Of a stretch of 64,000 nucleotides of DNA, positions 41,630 through 50,284 are shown one piece after another. A program made the position numbers and the translations under genes. Numbering within the stretch: the first letter of the stretch is position 1; every line of letters begins with the position of its first letter. This DNA comes from an uncultured Desulfobacter sp. (lineage in GTDB: Bacteria > Desulfobacterota > Desulfobacteria > Desulfobacterales > Desulfobacteraceae): positions 5,230,501 to 5,294,500 of the forward strand of contig NZ_OY781882.1 of the NCBI RefSeq assembly GCF_963677125.1, in the 5' to 3' direction. Below the pieces are notes generated by a model. That model worked only from the letters and a program-made list of their open reading frames with translations. It was not told where the DNA came from and made no database searches.

Positions 41630-43204
41630 ATGGGCCAAAAGGATTCCGCTCATACCGGCATTGATCTGGATGTTATCTGCATTAACGAACTGGCCAGAAA
41701 AGATGAAAGTGCCCCGAAAGTATTTAAGGACAATTTACGTTCGGACCCACAGGATTATCGGGTTTATTTAAGTGGCATCATAAAAAGGATGCAGGGCAGG
41801 GACGCGTTTCTGACTTTTTCCCAGCAGATCAACGACGTTAATCACATACTGAATATGGATTATTCCTCTGCAGGGGATATTGCCCGGGTGATTTTGAACG
41901 ACCTGAGTTTGACCACACAGGTGCTTAAACTTGTGAATTCTTCAATTTATCGGCAATTTTCAAACAAAGGCATCTCAACCATCTCCGAGGCCATGATCAT
42001 ATTGGGAACAGATGAAGTTCGGGAACTGGCTGCCGGACTTAAGGTTTTTGAAATGATGAAATCAAGGGCCAATTCCTTGATTCTGAAAGAAAAAATGATT
42101 AAAAGCCTTCACCGCAGTGCCGTAGCCAGGCAGATTGAAAGTGAAAGGCGGGGCCGTGTTTCGGATGCCTTTCCCGTTTCAGCCATGATGTATGAGTTGG
42201 GGGAATACCTGGTGGCGCTTCTGGACCCGGGGACCTACATTCGGGTGGAAGTCACCTTGGAAGAAGAGGGGGTATCAAGGGAAACTGCGGCTAAAATGAT
42301 TTTAGGCCTGACCTATTTTGAACTTGGACAGCTGGTTGCTTTAAAATTTAATTTGCCTCAGAAAATTGTTCAGGCCATGCGGCCTGTTCGATTGACTGCC
42401 GGACAGCGCCTGAAGATTGTACCCAAGGAAGAGGTGCGATATCTTTGTGCTTTTGTCTATGAACTATGTAATATCCCTGCAACGGGAAATGACCCGGTTT
42501 CCCTTGAGGCCACGGGTGAACTTGTGGAAAAGTATCGTGGTGTTTTTGATTTTGATGCCCGGCAGGTACTGGACTTGACCTGTTCGGCTATGGAGCGGGT
42601 GGTGCGCCATGCCGAAATTCTGGGCATTGATCCTGTGTTACCCTCAGCGCCATCTGTGAAAAACGATTCTAACATAAAGAACAAGGAAAAATTGGATCTG
42701 GGTATCAGTCGTGTGGAGCAGGCGTTGGGTGAAGGTTTGGGCATCCATGAAATTTTTACCCGGCTCATCGATACCATGGCGCAATGTTTTGATTTTAAAC
42801 AGATTATCATCAGTATCAGAAAAAAAGAGACCAACACCATGGAACCCCGATTTATCCGGGGGGAAAAACGACCGGATGAATTTTGCAAAATAATGGGATT
42901 TAAAATTGAACCGGCATCGGGGATTTTCAACAATGCCATCAACCGAAAAAGCGATATTATCGTCAAAAATACTAAAAAAGAGTTTTCCGGTCAGCAGATT
43001 CCTTCCTGGTACATGGAAAAAATCGCTGGTCCTTTTCTGATCAGGGGATTTGGTGTTTTCCCCATATTTGTGGAAGGCAAGATTGTCTCCATGATTTATG
43101 TGGACTGGGATGAACGGACGCCGGACCCGGACCGGAATACACTAAAGTCTATCCATGGGTTTAGAAAACAGATGATCAGGGCCTTTACCTTTCATTCCAG
43201 ATAA
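41630..43204 (+). CDS. HDOD domain protein with C-terminal GAF-like domain
   Basis: This 524-residue protein has an HDOD domain at about residues 55-260 (INDVNHILNMDYSSAGDIARVILNDLSLTTQVLKLVNSS, SEAMIILGTDEVRELA, MMYELGEYLVALL). This is the HD-like output domain without the catalytic HD pair, used in bacterial signalling. The C-terminal 170 residues (from GISRVEQALGEGLGIHEIFTRLIDT) look like a GAF domain. It diverges from the adenylate cyclase operon, with a 124-bp spacer. A GAF ligand such as cyclic nucleotide could tie it to the cyclase; that is inference. Confidence 0.87.
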   Translation: MGQKDSAHTGIDLDVICINELARKDESAPKVFKDNLRSDPQDYRVYLSGIIKRMQGRDAFLTFSQQINDVNHILNMDYSSAGDIARVILNDLSLTTQVLKLVNSSIYRQFSNKGISTISEAMIILGTDEVRELAAGLKVFEMMKSRANSLILKEKMIKSLHRSAVARQIESERRGRVSDAFPVSAMMYELGEYLVALLDPGTYIRVEVTLEEEGVSRETAAKMILGLTYFELGQLVALKFNLPQKIVQAMRPVRLTAGQRLKIVPKEEVRYLCAFVYELCNIPATGNDPVSLEATGELVEKYRGVFDFDARQVLDLTCSAMERVVRHAEILGIDPVLPSAPSVKNDSNIKNKEKLDLGISRVEQALGEGLGIHEIFTRLIDTMAQCFDFKQIIISIRKKETNTMEPRFIRGEKRPDEFCKIMGFKIEPASGIFNNAINRKSDIIVKNTKKEFSGQQIPSWYMEKIAGPFLIRGFGVFPIFVEGKIVSMIYVDWDERTPDPDRNTLKSIHGFRKQMIRAFTFHSR

Positions 43205-43267
43205 ACAGGCTTGTACGGGTGTATTCTGCCCTTTTAATTGCGTTTGATTTGTACTATACCATGGTCC

Positions 43268-43918
43268 ATGAATACGGATTGTGAAAAGTCAGTTTTTTAT
43301 TCCGTGGGGCGGTCTGTTACCGATCCCGTTCGTCAGGCTGAAATAAAAATTAAGCGTTCCGTGTTTGTCTGCAGGCTCAGCTACGCGGATACCATTGAAG
43401 CTGCCAAGAATTTCATTTCCAACGTTTCCAAAGCGTATAAAACCGCCACCCATAATTGCTGGGCGTATGTCGTGGGCGATTCCGCTCAGATCAGCCATTG
43501 CTCGGATGCGGGGGAACCGCCGGGTACGGCTGGCAAGCCTATGCTCAACACGCTTTTATCCCATAATATGACATGTACTGCAGCCGTTGTTACCCGGTAT
43601 TACGGCGGCGTGAAACTTGGGGTTCGAGGCCTAATTGAAGCCTACGCCTTATCTGTGGAGGAGGCCATCGCCCAGGTGCCTTTGATCCGTTTGGTAAAAA
43701 CCCGGTCTTTCCAGATCTGTCTGGATTACAGCCTGAATGATACATTTTTAAACCGCATCAGTACGTTGAAGACCACAATTGCCCAAACCGATTATAAAGA
43801 AAAGGTCACCCATGAATTGGCTGTGGAATTGTCCGACCTTCCGGCCCTGGAATCATTGCTCGTGCAATACCAACGCCAGGGTCTCCTTTCGTATTTTATA
43901 ACCACGGAAGACACTTAA
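43268..43918 (+). CDS. YigZ/IMPACT-family protein
   Basis: This 216-residue protein has the UPF0029 pattern: KIKRSVFVCRLSYADTIEAA, THNCWAYVVGD, SDAGEPPGTAGKPML and VVTRYYGGVKLGVRGLIEAY, then a small C-terminal domain. The family is linked to translation (IMPACT in eukaryotes, YigZ in bacteria). ATG 43268 is chosen by homology of the N-terminus; no strong ribosome site is visible and an in-frame TTG 43238 exists. It stands alone after the HDOD gene. Confidence 0.92.
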   Translation: MNTDCEKSVFYSVGRSVTDPVRQAEIKIKRSVFVCRLSYADTIEAAKNFISNVSKAYKTATHNCWAYVVGDSAQISHCSDAGEPPGTAGKPMLNTLLSHNMTCTAAVVTRYYGGVKLGVRGLIEAYALSVEEAIAQVPLIRLVKTRSFQICLDYSLNDTFLNRISTLKTTIAQTDYKEKVTHELAVELSDLPALESLLVQYQRQGLLSYFITTEDT

Positions 43919-44059
43919 ATTTAGGGCGCAAAGCGCTCAATCTATACTTAAGGGCGGCTGCCAATAAAGACAATACCACGATCAGACCACCCTCTTCTTT
44001 TTTACAATCAAATTTATTTCCGTGTCTTTTTGTGCATTCCGTGGTTTTGTTAAAAACTG

Positions 44060-44112
44060 TTGACACCGAGCAATAATTCAGTATTCTTAAATATAAATAA
44101 GAAATACTGAAT
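44060..44112 (+). promoter_or_regulatory. Promoter overlapped by an operator-like palindrome upstream of the XRE-cupin gene
   Basis: TTGACA (44060-44065) and TATTCT (44082-44087) form a -35/-10 pair at 16-bp spacing. ATTCAGTATT (44076-44085) and its exact complement AATACTGAAT (44103-44112) flank the -10 and end 11 bases before the ATG. A repressor bound there would block RNA polymerase. The obvious candidate is the XRE-cupin protein itself, giving autoregulation and control of the downstream hydro-lyase genes. Confidence 0.65.
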
Positions 44113-44123
44113 TTGGTGAATAA

Positions 44124-44711
44124 ATGAAAATCAAATTGGGCCCGTTGCTGCGGGCCATCCGAAATTCACGGCATCTGACCATCAAAGAGGTCGCAACAAA
44201 AGCCGGGGTCAGTTCAAGTCTGTTGTCCCAGATTGAACGCAACCGTATATCCCCGTCCCTGGATACCCTGCTGGAGTTGCTGGAAGTATACGGGGTCTCT
44301 CCGGAGAAATTTTTTAAAGATTATGAGACCATGAACCGGGTGGAGATTATAAAAAGGGACCAGCGCCGGGTTTACCAGCGCAAGGGGTTTAAATATGAAA
44401 CCCTATGCGGGCTTAGTCAATCCAAAGGCAACCATTCATTTACGGCCTTTTTTCTTGAGCTTGCACCGGGACAGCAGCGGGGAGATGAGGATGACGGCCA
44501 CCTTGGCCGGGAGCTTGGCATTGTGGTTAACGGTTCCGGGCAATTAATTTACGGTGGGGATGTCTACGATATCAGTGACGGAGACGCGGTCTCTTTTTCG
44601 TCTCAAATCCCCCATGTGATTAGAAATATAGGTGACGATCTGTTCCAGGCCTACTGGATTGTCACACCGGCGGACGGTGAAGATTATTTTGGTGAAGGAA
44701 ATAATAATTAA
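44124..44711 (+). CDS. XRE-family regulator with C-terminal cupin domain
   Basis: In this 195-residue protein, residues 5-62 are a helix-turn-helix (LLRAIRNSRHLTIKEVATKAGVSSSLLSQIERNRISPSLDTLLELLEVYGV). Residues 105-185 form a cupin barrel (FFLELAPGQQRG, ELGIVVNGSGQLIYGG, DGDAVSFSSQIPHVIRN) that would bind a small effector. It lies at the head of an operon with the two hydro-lyase subunit genes, so the effector may be a substrate or product of that enzyme. An operator-like palindrome overlaps the promoter. Confidence 0.92.
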   Translation: MKIKLGPLLRAIRNSRHLTIKEVATKAGVSSSLLSQIERNRISPSLDTLLELLEVYGVSPEKFFKDYETMNRVEIIKRDQRRVYQRKGFKYETLCGLSQSKGNHSFTAFFLELAPGQQRGDEDDGHLGRELGIVVNGSGQLIYGGDVYDISDGDAVSFSSQIPHVIRNIGDDLFQAYWIVTPADGEDYFGEGNNN

Positions 44712-44722
44712 TGGAGAGTGCC

Positions 44723-46009
44723 ATGGGAAAAACAATTGCTGAAAAAATTTTTGAGACCCATCTGGTAGACAAACCCTTCGGGGATGTCAACGTGCTGCGC
44801 CTGGATCGGGTTTTCTGTCATGAAATTACCACCCCGACTGCGGTCATGGACCTGGTCGAAAGGGGAAAAGACCGGGTGTTCGATCCGGACAAAATCAAGG
44901 CGGTGATTGATCATGTTTCACCGGCCAAAGATTCCAAAACCGCCATGCAGGGAAAAATCCTGAGGGACTGGGCGGTCCGGCACAACATAAAAGATTTCTT
45001 TGATATCGGTGCAAACGGCGTCTGCCATGCCCTGTTCCCTGAAAAAGGGTTTGTCCGTCCCGGATTCACCATCATTATGGGCGATTCCCATACCTGTACC
45101 CACGGGGCATTTGGTGCCTTTGGCGCCGGCGTGGGCACCACCGACCTGGAGGTGGGCATTTTAAAGGGCGTGTGTACCTTTAAACAACCGGAGACATTTA
45201 AAATTGAAATTACCGGAAACCTTCGTCCAGGCGTATATGCCAAGGATATTATTCTTGAAGTGATTCGTCAGATTACCGTGAACGGCGCGACCAACATGAT
45301 CATTGAGTTCACAGGACCCGTGGTGGATGCCATGGGCATGGACCAGCGCATGACCCTGGCCAATATGGCTGTGGAAGCCGGTGCCACATCGGGCATCTGT
45401 CTGCCGGATATGACAACGGTTGAGTATCTGTGGCCTTTTATTAAGGATGAGTTCAAGACCCCCGAGGATGCCCTGGCAGAATACTCCCAGTTTTGTTCCG
45501 ATCCGGATGCCGTCTATGCCAAAACAAAGACCATTGATGTCAGCACCCTTGAACCCCTGGCGACCTTTGGATTTAAACCGGACCATGTAAAACCGGTGTC
45601 ACAGATGGGTGATACCCATGTGGATCAGGTTTACATCGGCTCCTGTACCAATGGGCGTCTGGAAGATCTTCGTGTGGCCGCCGCCGAGGTGGCAGGTAAA
45701 AAAATTCATCCCGGTTTACGCGCAATTGTTTCTCCGGCTACGCCTGATATTTTCCGTGCGGCACTGGATGAAGGCCTGATTAAAATTTTTATGGATGCAG
45801 GATTCTGCGTCACCAATCCCACCTGCGGCGCCTGTTTGGGTATGAGCAACGGCGTCTTGGCTGAAGGGGAGGTGGCCGCGTCCACCACCAACAGGAATTT
45901 TAACGGACGAATGGGCAAAGGCGGCATGCTTCATCTCGTGAGTCCGGCTACAGCAGCGGCTACGGCACTTCATGGTGTGCTCACTCACTCTGAGCGGTTT
46001 AAAAATTAG
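44723..46009 (+). CDS. Aconitase-family hydro-lyase large subunit (isopropylmalate/homoaconitate/dimethylmalate type)
   Basis: In this 428-residue protein the Fe-S cluster Cys are in GSCTNGR and NPTCGACLGM. Substrate-contact motifs include GDSHTCTHGAFGAFGAGVGTTD and STTNRNFNGRMG. The start at ATG 44723 gives the standard MGKTIAEKI N-terminus with GGAGAG upstream; ATG 44711 overlaps the regulator stop and is a weaker choice. The family removes and re-adds water on branched hydroxy-diacids. The context (XRE-cupin, small subunit, no leuA or leuB nearby) argues for a dedicated catabolic or alternative pathway rather than plain leucine synthesis. The substrate is not settled. Confidence 0.88.
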   Translation: MGKTIAEKIFETHLVDKPFGDVNVLRLDRVFCHEITTPTAVMDLVERGKDRVFDPDKIKAVIDHVSPAKDSKTAMQGKILRDWAVRHNIKDFFDIGANGVCHALFPEKGFVRPGFTIIMGDSHTCTHGAFGAFGAGVGTTDLEVGILKGVCTFKQPETFKIEITGNLRPGVYAKDIILEVIRQITVNGATNMIIEFTGPVVDAMGMDQRMTLANMAVEAGATSGICLPDMTTVEYLWPFIKDEFKTPEDALAEYSQFCSDPDAVYAKTKTIDVSTLEPLATFGFKPDHVKPVSQMGDTHVDQVYIGSCTNGRLEDLRVAAAEVAGKKIHPGLRAIVSPATPDIFRAALDEGLIKIFMDAGFCVTNPTCGACLGMSNGVLAEGEVAASTTNRNFNGRMGKGGMLHLVSPATAAATALHGVLTHSERFKN

Positions 46010-46018
46010 GGAGGGACT

Positions 46019-46546
46019 ATGAAAGACTTTAAAGGAAAAATGCTCTGCCTGGACCGGGCAGATATCAATACCGACGAAATTATTCCGGCCAAATACCTGA
46101 CCGAGATCGCCAAATCCGCATTAAAACCCCACCTGCTTGAAGATTTGGTACTGGACGGCTTTAATTCTGAGACCGATCTTCAAGATGTCCGTGTGATTGT
46201 CACCCGGAGCAATTTTGGTTGCGGTTCTTCCCGGGAGCATGCGCCCTGGGCTTTGGAAGAAAACGGCATCAACGTGGTGATTGCCCCAAGCTTTGCCCGG
46301 ATTTTCAGGCAGAATATGTTTAATTGCGGCATGATGGCCATTGAGTTGCCCGAAGATAAGATCCAGGCCCTGTTCGAGTTGGGTGCAGGCAAAACGGCTC
46401 ACCTCAGTGTAGATGTTGAGAACCAGACTTTGACTGCAACAGATGATGCCGGCAACGAGTTGAAAATTGACTTTCCTATTTCTCAGTTTGACAAAACGTT
46501 GGTGGAAACCGGGGGATGGGTGGAGTTTGCAGATAAAAATTATTAG
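46019..46546 (+). CDS. Aconitase-family hydro-lyase small subunit
   Basis: This 175-residue swivel domain partners the preceding large subunit. Motifs are DINTDEIIPAKYLTE near residue 15, SNFGCGSSREHAPWAL near residue 64 and APSFARIFRQNMFNCG. GAGGG precedes ATG 46019, 9 bases after the large-subunit stop. The specificity loop reads YLTE, whereas methanogen work describes YLRT for homoaconitase and YLV-type for isopropylmalate isomerase, so the sequence does not match either cleanly. A truncated repeat and a strong terminator follow. Confidence 0.88.
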   Translation: MKDFKGKMLCLDRADINTDEIIPAKYLTEIAKSALKPHLLEDLVLDGFNSETDLQDVRVIVTRSNFGCGSSREHAPWALEENGINVVIAPSFARIFRQNMFNCGMMAIELPEDKIQALFELGAGKTAHLSVDVENQTLTATDDAGNELKIDFPISQFDKTLVETGGWVEFADKNY

Positions 46547-46547
46547 T

Positions 46548-46581
46548 GATTGAACGAAACGTCACCCACCTGCGGCGTTGC
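46548..46581 (+). repeat. Truncated copy of the palindromic repeat
   Basis: It begins GATTGAACGAAACGTCACCC and continues through ACCTGCGGCGTTGC, matching the left 34 bases of the element at 9016-9137 with one mismatch. The rest of the element is absent and a terminator begins directly after. Confidence 0.8.
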
Positions 46582-46590
46582 ATAAAAACA

Positions 46591-46627
46591 AAAACCCCTG
46601 ACAACAAAAGGTTGTCAGGGTTTTTTT
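46591..46627. terminator. Bidirectional rho-independent terminator
   Basis: CCCTGACAAC (46596-46605) pairs exactly with GTTGTCAGGG (46611-46620) around a 5-base loop, followed by seven T on the plus strand and preceded by an A-run that becomes U-rich on the minus strand. It separates the convergent hydro-lyase operon and the EMC3/DUF106-like gene. Confidence 0.93.
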
Positions 46628-46648
46628 ACGATTGATTGCCGGGGGCCG

Positions 46649-47266
46649 TCAACTGTCAGGAAGGCCATCTTCTGCCTGGTTAGTCTCAATTTTTTGATCT
46701 TTTTTCCTTTTTTTTATCAGAGAACCCACAAGACTAAACAGGATAAAACATACCGGCAGGCAGATGATAAACCAGAGCAGGGTGCCCACATGAAACGCGT
46801 CCGGACCGCTGCCTAAGGTGAAAATCCACTGACTGCCGAATCGGGCGTCAAGACTTTCCCGGGTGTAGGTTCTAGACAGATACGCCACAACAAGCAGGAT
46901 CGGTAGAACCGTGGTGACCAGATTTTTCATCAGACTTTCAAAAAAATAATCGTAATAGACCTGGTTTAACTTGGCCTGGTCAATGTTTTTGGCCATGGCC
47001 TTTCCTTTTTCCCTGTCTTCAGCATCCATGGCAGCCTGTCGCACCGACTGCCAGTGTAAAAATTCTTCTTTGAGATGCTGGTGCCGCCGGGTGCGGTAGG
47101 CTTTGGATAAAACTTTTGTGATAGCGGCAATGGCAATGGCAAGGATGAACACCACCACGGCCGGACCCAGGACTTCAATGGGATTAAGAAGCTTGTCCAG
47201 CGCCGCAGCAGCACCTTCAAGCCCGTACGCAACTTGTATCCAGAGCATATCTAAAATTTCATCCAT
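46649..47266 (-). CDS. Three-helix membrane protein resembling EMC3/DUF106 insertase family
   Basis: In this 205-residue protein, helix 1 (about 30-55) is followed by a long charged, probably coiled-coil segment (60-105, RTRRHQHLKEEFLHWQSVRQ...KAMAKNIDQAKLNQ), then helix 2 (115-135) and helix 3 (160-183) and a Lys-rich tail. This order of TM, cytosolic coiled coil, TM and TM is that of the Oxa1/EMC3/DUF106 group of membrane insertases, otherwise best known in archaea and eukaryotes. The match is by topology and pattern, not by a diagnostic motif. GAGGG precedes the start. It lies downstream of a TauE-type permease in the same direction, so a role in that permease's assembly or function is possible. 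Confidence 0.55.
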   Translation of the reverse strand: MDEILDMLWIQVAYGLEGAAAALDKLLNPIEVLGPAVVVFILAIAIAAITKVLSKAYRTRRHQHLKEEFLHWQSVRQAAMDAEDREKGKAMAKNIDQAKLNQVYYDYFFESLMKNLVTTVLPILLVVAYLSRTYTRESLDARFGSQWIFTLGSGPDAFHVGTLLWFIICLPVCFILFSLVGSLIKKRKKDQKIETNQAEDGLPDS

Positions 47267-47407
47267 ACTTGCCCTCTTGATGACAGTTATCTGCTGCCGT
47301 GATTGTTATCGTGATTCTTTTCACAATAAAGGGTTTAAGATCTGTAATTGAATCCCTGTGCCCAGCACCTGATTAAAGGTCCTGGACACATATGGGTTCA
47401 ATAAGAT

Positions 47408-49108
47408 CTAAATCCAGATTTCAATCTTAAAAAATCTGAAAAACAGGAAGAACAGGGTGCAGGCCAGCACGACCTTCAGGGTCATCTCAGAGAACATTTT
47501 CTGGGCCCTGGACCCGAGCATGCCGCCGGCAAACCCGCCGATAATAATGGAAATGGCCAGGGTCATATCCGGCAGATATCCGGTAATCAGGTATCCGATA
47601 AAAGAACCGATACTTGAAAAACAAGTACCGATCAAGGAGATGGGCACCGCTACATACATGGGCAGGGCCCCGATGGATGTCATGGCAGGTACCAGCAGAA
47701 AGCCGCCGCCCACGCCAAAAGAACGGGAGACGATGCCGATAAGCACACCGATGATTCCAAAGAGCAGCGGATTGATCCTGAACTCTTCACCCCAGAATTT
47801 AAAACGATAGTCGGTCAACCCGGTTTTTATAGGTTCGATGGAACCCATTTCAGCGGCACGACCCTCAGCTTTGGCCTTGGCGATTTCCGCATTGAATTTC
47901 TGGGTCATCGCCTTGATGTTTTTACGTTTCCTCATGGCTTTGGGTGTCATCTCCATGAGAGTCTTGATTCCCATGAGCACCACTAGAACGGCCAACCACT
48001 CTTTGTAGGCTTTCATGGGCAGAACGGCTGAAACGTATTTACCCAGCCAGATAGAACCGACGAAGATACCTACACCGAACGAGAGACCCACGGGCCAGGC
48101 CACACGTTTTTCGACCACGGCATATCGCCAGAAGGAGCCCAAAGGAGAGAACAGTGTCAGGGCCATGTTGGATGGTTTGAGTACGTTGGCCGCGTTGATG
48201 CCCACAGGCCCCATGGTGTTGACCACCAACGCCTGGAAGGCTGCCATGAGCAGGCCGCCGGCTGCACCGATCATGGAGAAGTAGGTGCCCACAAGGATAG
48301 CGCCGATAAGTATCCAGATGGGGTTCATGTATCGATAGCCTTTGGAGAGCCAGAACCCGTTTTTTTCAATGGTGTAGGACGTTGTTTTGGCACCGTTGAC
48401 AAAGACGTTAAACTGGGTGTTGGGCGGGGTGTGTCTGAAGGATTTAAAGCTGACGGTGAACTGCCCCGTGGTCTTATCCAGATTGATTTTTGTTCCTTTG
48501 TCCCAGTAGTTTCCACTGGATTCATCCGTTACCACGGTTTTGGAAAAGATTACCACCTTGCCTCTGCGGTTACCCTCTTTGACAATGGTATTGATGCCGA
48601 AATCGTTCTCATTGGCCCAGCGCAGGAAATTCCATTGTTTGGCGGAAGCAATGGGGCCCATCATGGCCCGGGCAGTCGGATCAACATCGTCGAAATTCTT
48701 TTTCAGATAGAACATGGTGGTGGAGTAGATACCATTTCCCTTGCCGAGAATCACCGAGGGACCACCGAATTTCTTTTTTTCCACCTTTCCGTATTTTTCC
48801 GGTACGTTGGTCACCAGATAGTACATGGGAGGGATCTGGGTATCCATGTCAAAATCCCCCTTGGCTGTGATGCTTTTGAACTTTTTGGTCTCATGGACAC
48901 CGTCAGTGTCCTGGGGGGCAAACATATCTGCCTGGGACAGGGTCAGGTAAAGATCCTCACCGGGCTCGATTTGCCCTTTGATCTGAACCACATCACCGGC
49001 CTTGTATGATGGGGCCGATACACGTGCACTGTTTTCGGCCAGACACATCTGGGCCGACAAAAATAGACCCAGCATTATGACAGCCAGATATGAACAGGTT
49101 CTTTTCAT
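47408..49108 (-). CDS. TauE/SafE (TSUP) permease with large N-terminal periplasmic domain
   Basis: This 566-residue protein starts at 49108 behind AAGGAGAG, with a signal peptide (MKRTCSYLAVIMLGLFLSAQMCLA). Residues 25-255 form a soluble extracytoplasmic domain of unknown type (SAPSYKAGDVVQIKGQIEPGEDLYLTLSQ). Two TauE half-repeats follow: MNPIWILIGAILVGTYFSMIGAAGGLLMAA and INPLLFGIIGVLIGIVSRSFGVGGGFLLVPA, separated by a charged cytoplasmic loop. The family moves sulfite, sulfonates, sulfoacetate or similar anions. In a sulfate reducer a sulfur oxyanion is a natural guess. The EMC3-like gene follows it. Confidence 0.88.
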   Translation of the reverse strand: MKRTCSYLAVIMLGLFLSAQMCLAENSARVSAPSYKAGDVVQIKGQIEPGEDLYLTLSQADMFAPQDTDGVHETKKFKSITAKGDFDMDTQIPPMYYLVTNVPEKYGKVEKKKFGGPSVILGKGNGIYSTTMFYLKKNFDDVDPTARAMMGPIASAKQWNFLRWANENDFGINTIVKEGNRRGKVVIFSKTVVTDESSGNYWDKGTKINLDKTTGQFTVSFKSFRHTPPNTQFNVFVNGAKTTSYTIEKNGFWLSKGYRYMNPIWILIGAILVGTYFSMIGAAGGLLMAAFQALVVNTMGPVGINAANVLKPSNMALTLFSPLGSFWRYAVVEKRVAWPVGLSFGVGIFVGSIWLGKYVSAVLPMKAYKEWLAVLVVLMGIKTLMEMTPKAMRKRKNIKAMTQKFNAEIAKAKAEGRAAEMGSIEPIKTGLTDYRFKFWGEEFRINPLLFGIIGVLIGIVSRSFGVGGGFLLVPAMTSIGALPMYVAVPISLIGTCFSSIGSFIGYLITGYLPDMTLAISIIIGGFAGGMLGSRAQKMFSEMTLKVVLACTLFFLFFRFFKIEIWI

Positions 49109-49184
49109 TCTTCTCTCCTTAAAATCACTTGGTATTACCAAAATAGTTAACCTGAGTTGTCAAGCCTGACGCCCAGATTGTCTT

Positions 49185-49281
49185 TAAAAAAGTCTCCAGC
49201 AGGTAACTGGATGCTTAATAGTTTTGTTGTTGGCCGAGGCCTATGAATAATATATAGACCAAGGACGGCCCATGGCCGTTA
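49185..49281 (+). repeat. Degenerate copy of the dispersed ~95-bp repeat
   Basis: AAGTCTCC...GGTAACTGGATGCTT is followed by TTTGTTGTTGGCCGAGGC and then GACCAAGGACGGCCCATGG ending CCGTTA. The right half is well conserved relative to 36754-36849 and the left stem has drifted while keeping complementarity (CCAG/CTGG). It lies between the DUF169 and TauE genes. Confidence 0.75.
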
Positions 49282-49302
49282 GTTCGGATGTCAACGCGCC
49301 TG

Positions 49303-49332
49303 ATGCGGCGCAATAAAAATATTGCGCCGCAT
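49303..49332. repeat. 13-bp stem palindrome
   Basis: ATGCGGCGCAATA (49303-49315) and its exact complement (49320-49332) flank AAAA. It lies just beyond the repeat copy and about 70 bases past the DUF169 stop on the minus strand. It may terminate or process that transcript, although no U-run follows. Confidence 0.65.
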
Positions 49333-49399
49333 TTTGAATTGAAAAAGTCTTCTAAGCATTTCATCTGCCATGGAGACCAGATCAATCAGCTCATGGCTG

Positions 49400-50284
49400 T
49401 TATTTCTCTTTGTCTTTGGGTGCCCTGAAATTCAGGAGCGGACAGAGTTTACAGATATCAAATCCGGGATAGGTTTCACCTGTCCGGGGGAAGGAGACGC
49501 CGCCGTCACGAACCGTACGTTCCAGCATCCAGTGAACAGTAGGTTCCATCTGGTCATAGGGCATGATCCAGTTTACCTCTCCCTGTTCCGTTTTGCCGGC
49601 CGTATAGCTGCTGCTACACATCTGGGTGACATTGAATTTGTTCATGACAAAACATTGAACACAACCATGGCAGATGGAAGAATTCATGGTCATGATCATT
49701 TCAAAAGGATGGCTGTCAAAGGCAGCATCCCAGTCGTTGGCCAGGTGGTATGACTGAAGGGGGTCGCACATGCCGTGAATCAGGTCCGGTTTAAAAGGGG
49801 CTTTGTGAAGGGGAGCGGTTGCAAAGGCCAGGGGCGCTTCAGGCAGCCGTTTTTTAGTTTTAACGAATCGTTCAGCCTGGGCCCGGTCCTTGGTATACTT
49901 CAGATGACTTTTGATTTCATCTTCATCCATCTCTTTCCACTTCATTACAAACTTCGCGTTGCCGCATCCCACTTTTTTTGCATTGCCCAGCAGGATATCG
50001 CCTCTTTGACGGCTTGCGGCCACATAGGCGCAAAATGTAACGGCCGGGCCGGAGACTTTGTAGTCGACATTCTTTTTAAAATCTTCCAGTTCATCCTCTT
50101 TGAAAAAATATTTTACAGCAACCGGATAGTATTTCATCTTGAGGATATTTCTCAAGGCAAATACGATTCCGGCATCACTGATTTTACCGTTGTTTTTTTC
50201 AGCGCTGGCCAGTATGGATTTTGCCAGGGATACGTCGTCAAGACATTGATCAAAGTCTAGTGAAGAAAATTCATTTGTTGTCAT
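49400..50284 (-). CDS. DUF169 family protein
   Basis: This 294-residue cytoplasmic protein has the DUF169 pattern: MKYYPVAVKYFFKEDE, GPAVTFCAYVAASRQRGDILLGNAKKVGCGNAKF, and a Cys-rich C-terminal half (SICHGCVQCFVMNKFN, MCSSSYTAG, GFDICKLCPLLNF). The Cys pairs could bind an Fe-S cluster. The family occurs in anaerobes and is functionally unassigned. It is monocistronic and upstream of the TauE operon on the same strand, separated by repeats. Confidence 0.85.
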   Translation of the reverse strand: MTTNEFSSLDFDQCLDDVSLAKSILASAEKNNGKISDAGIVFALRNILKMKYYPVAVKYFFKEDELEDFKKNVDYKVSGPAVTFCAYVAASRQRGDILLGNAKKVGCGNAKFVMKWKEMDEDEIKSHLKYTKDRAQAERFVKTKKRLPEAPLAFATAPLHKAPFKPDLIHGMCDPLQSYHLANDWDAAFDSHPFEMIMTMNSSICHGCVQCFVMNKFNVTQMCSSSYTAGKTEQGEVNWIMPYDQMEPTVHWMLERTVRDGGVSFPRTGETYPGFDICKLCPLLNFRAPKDKEK

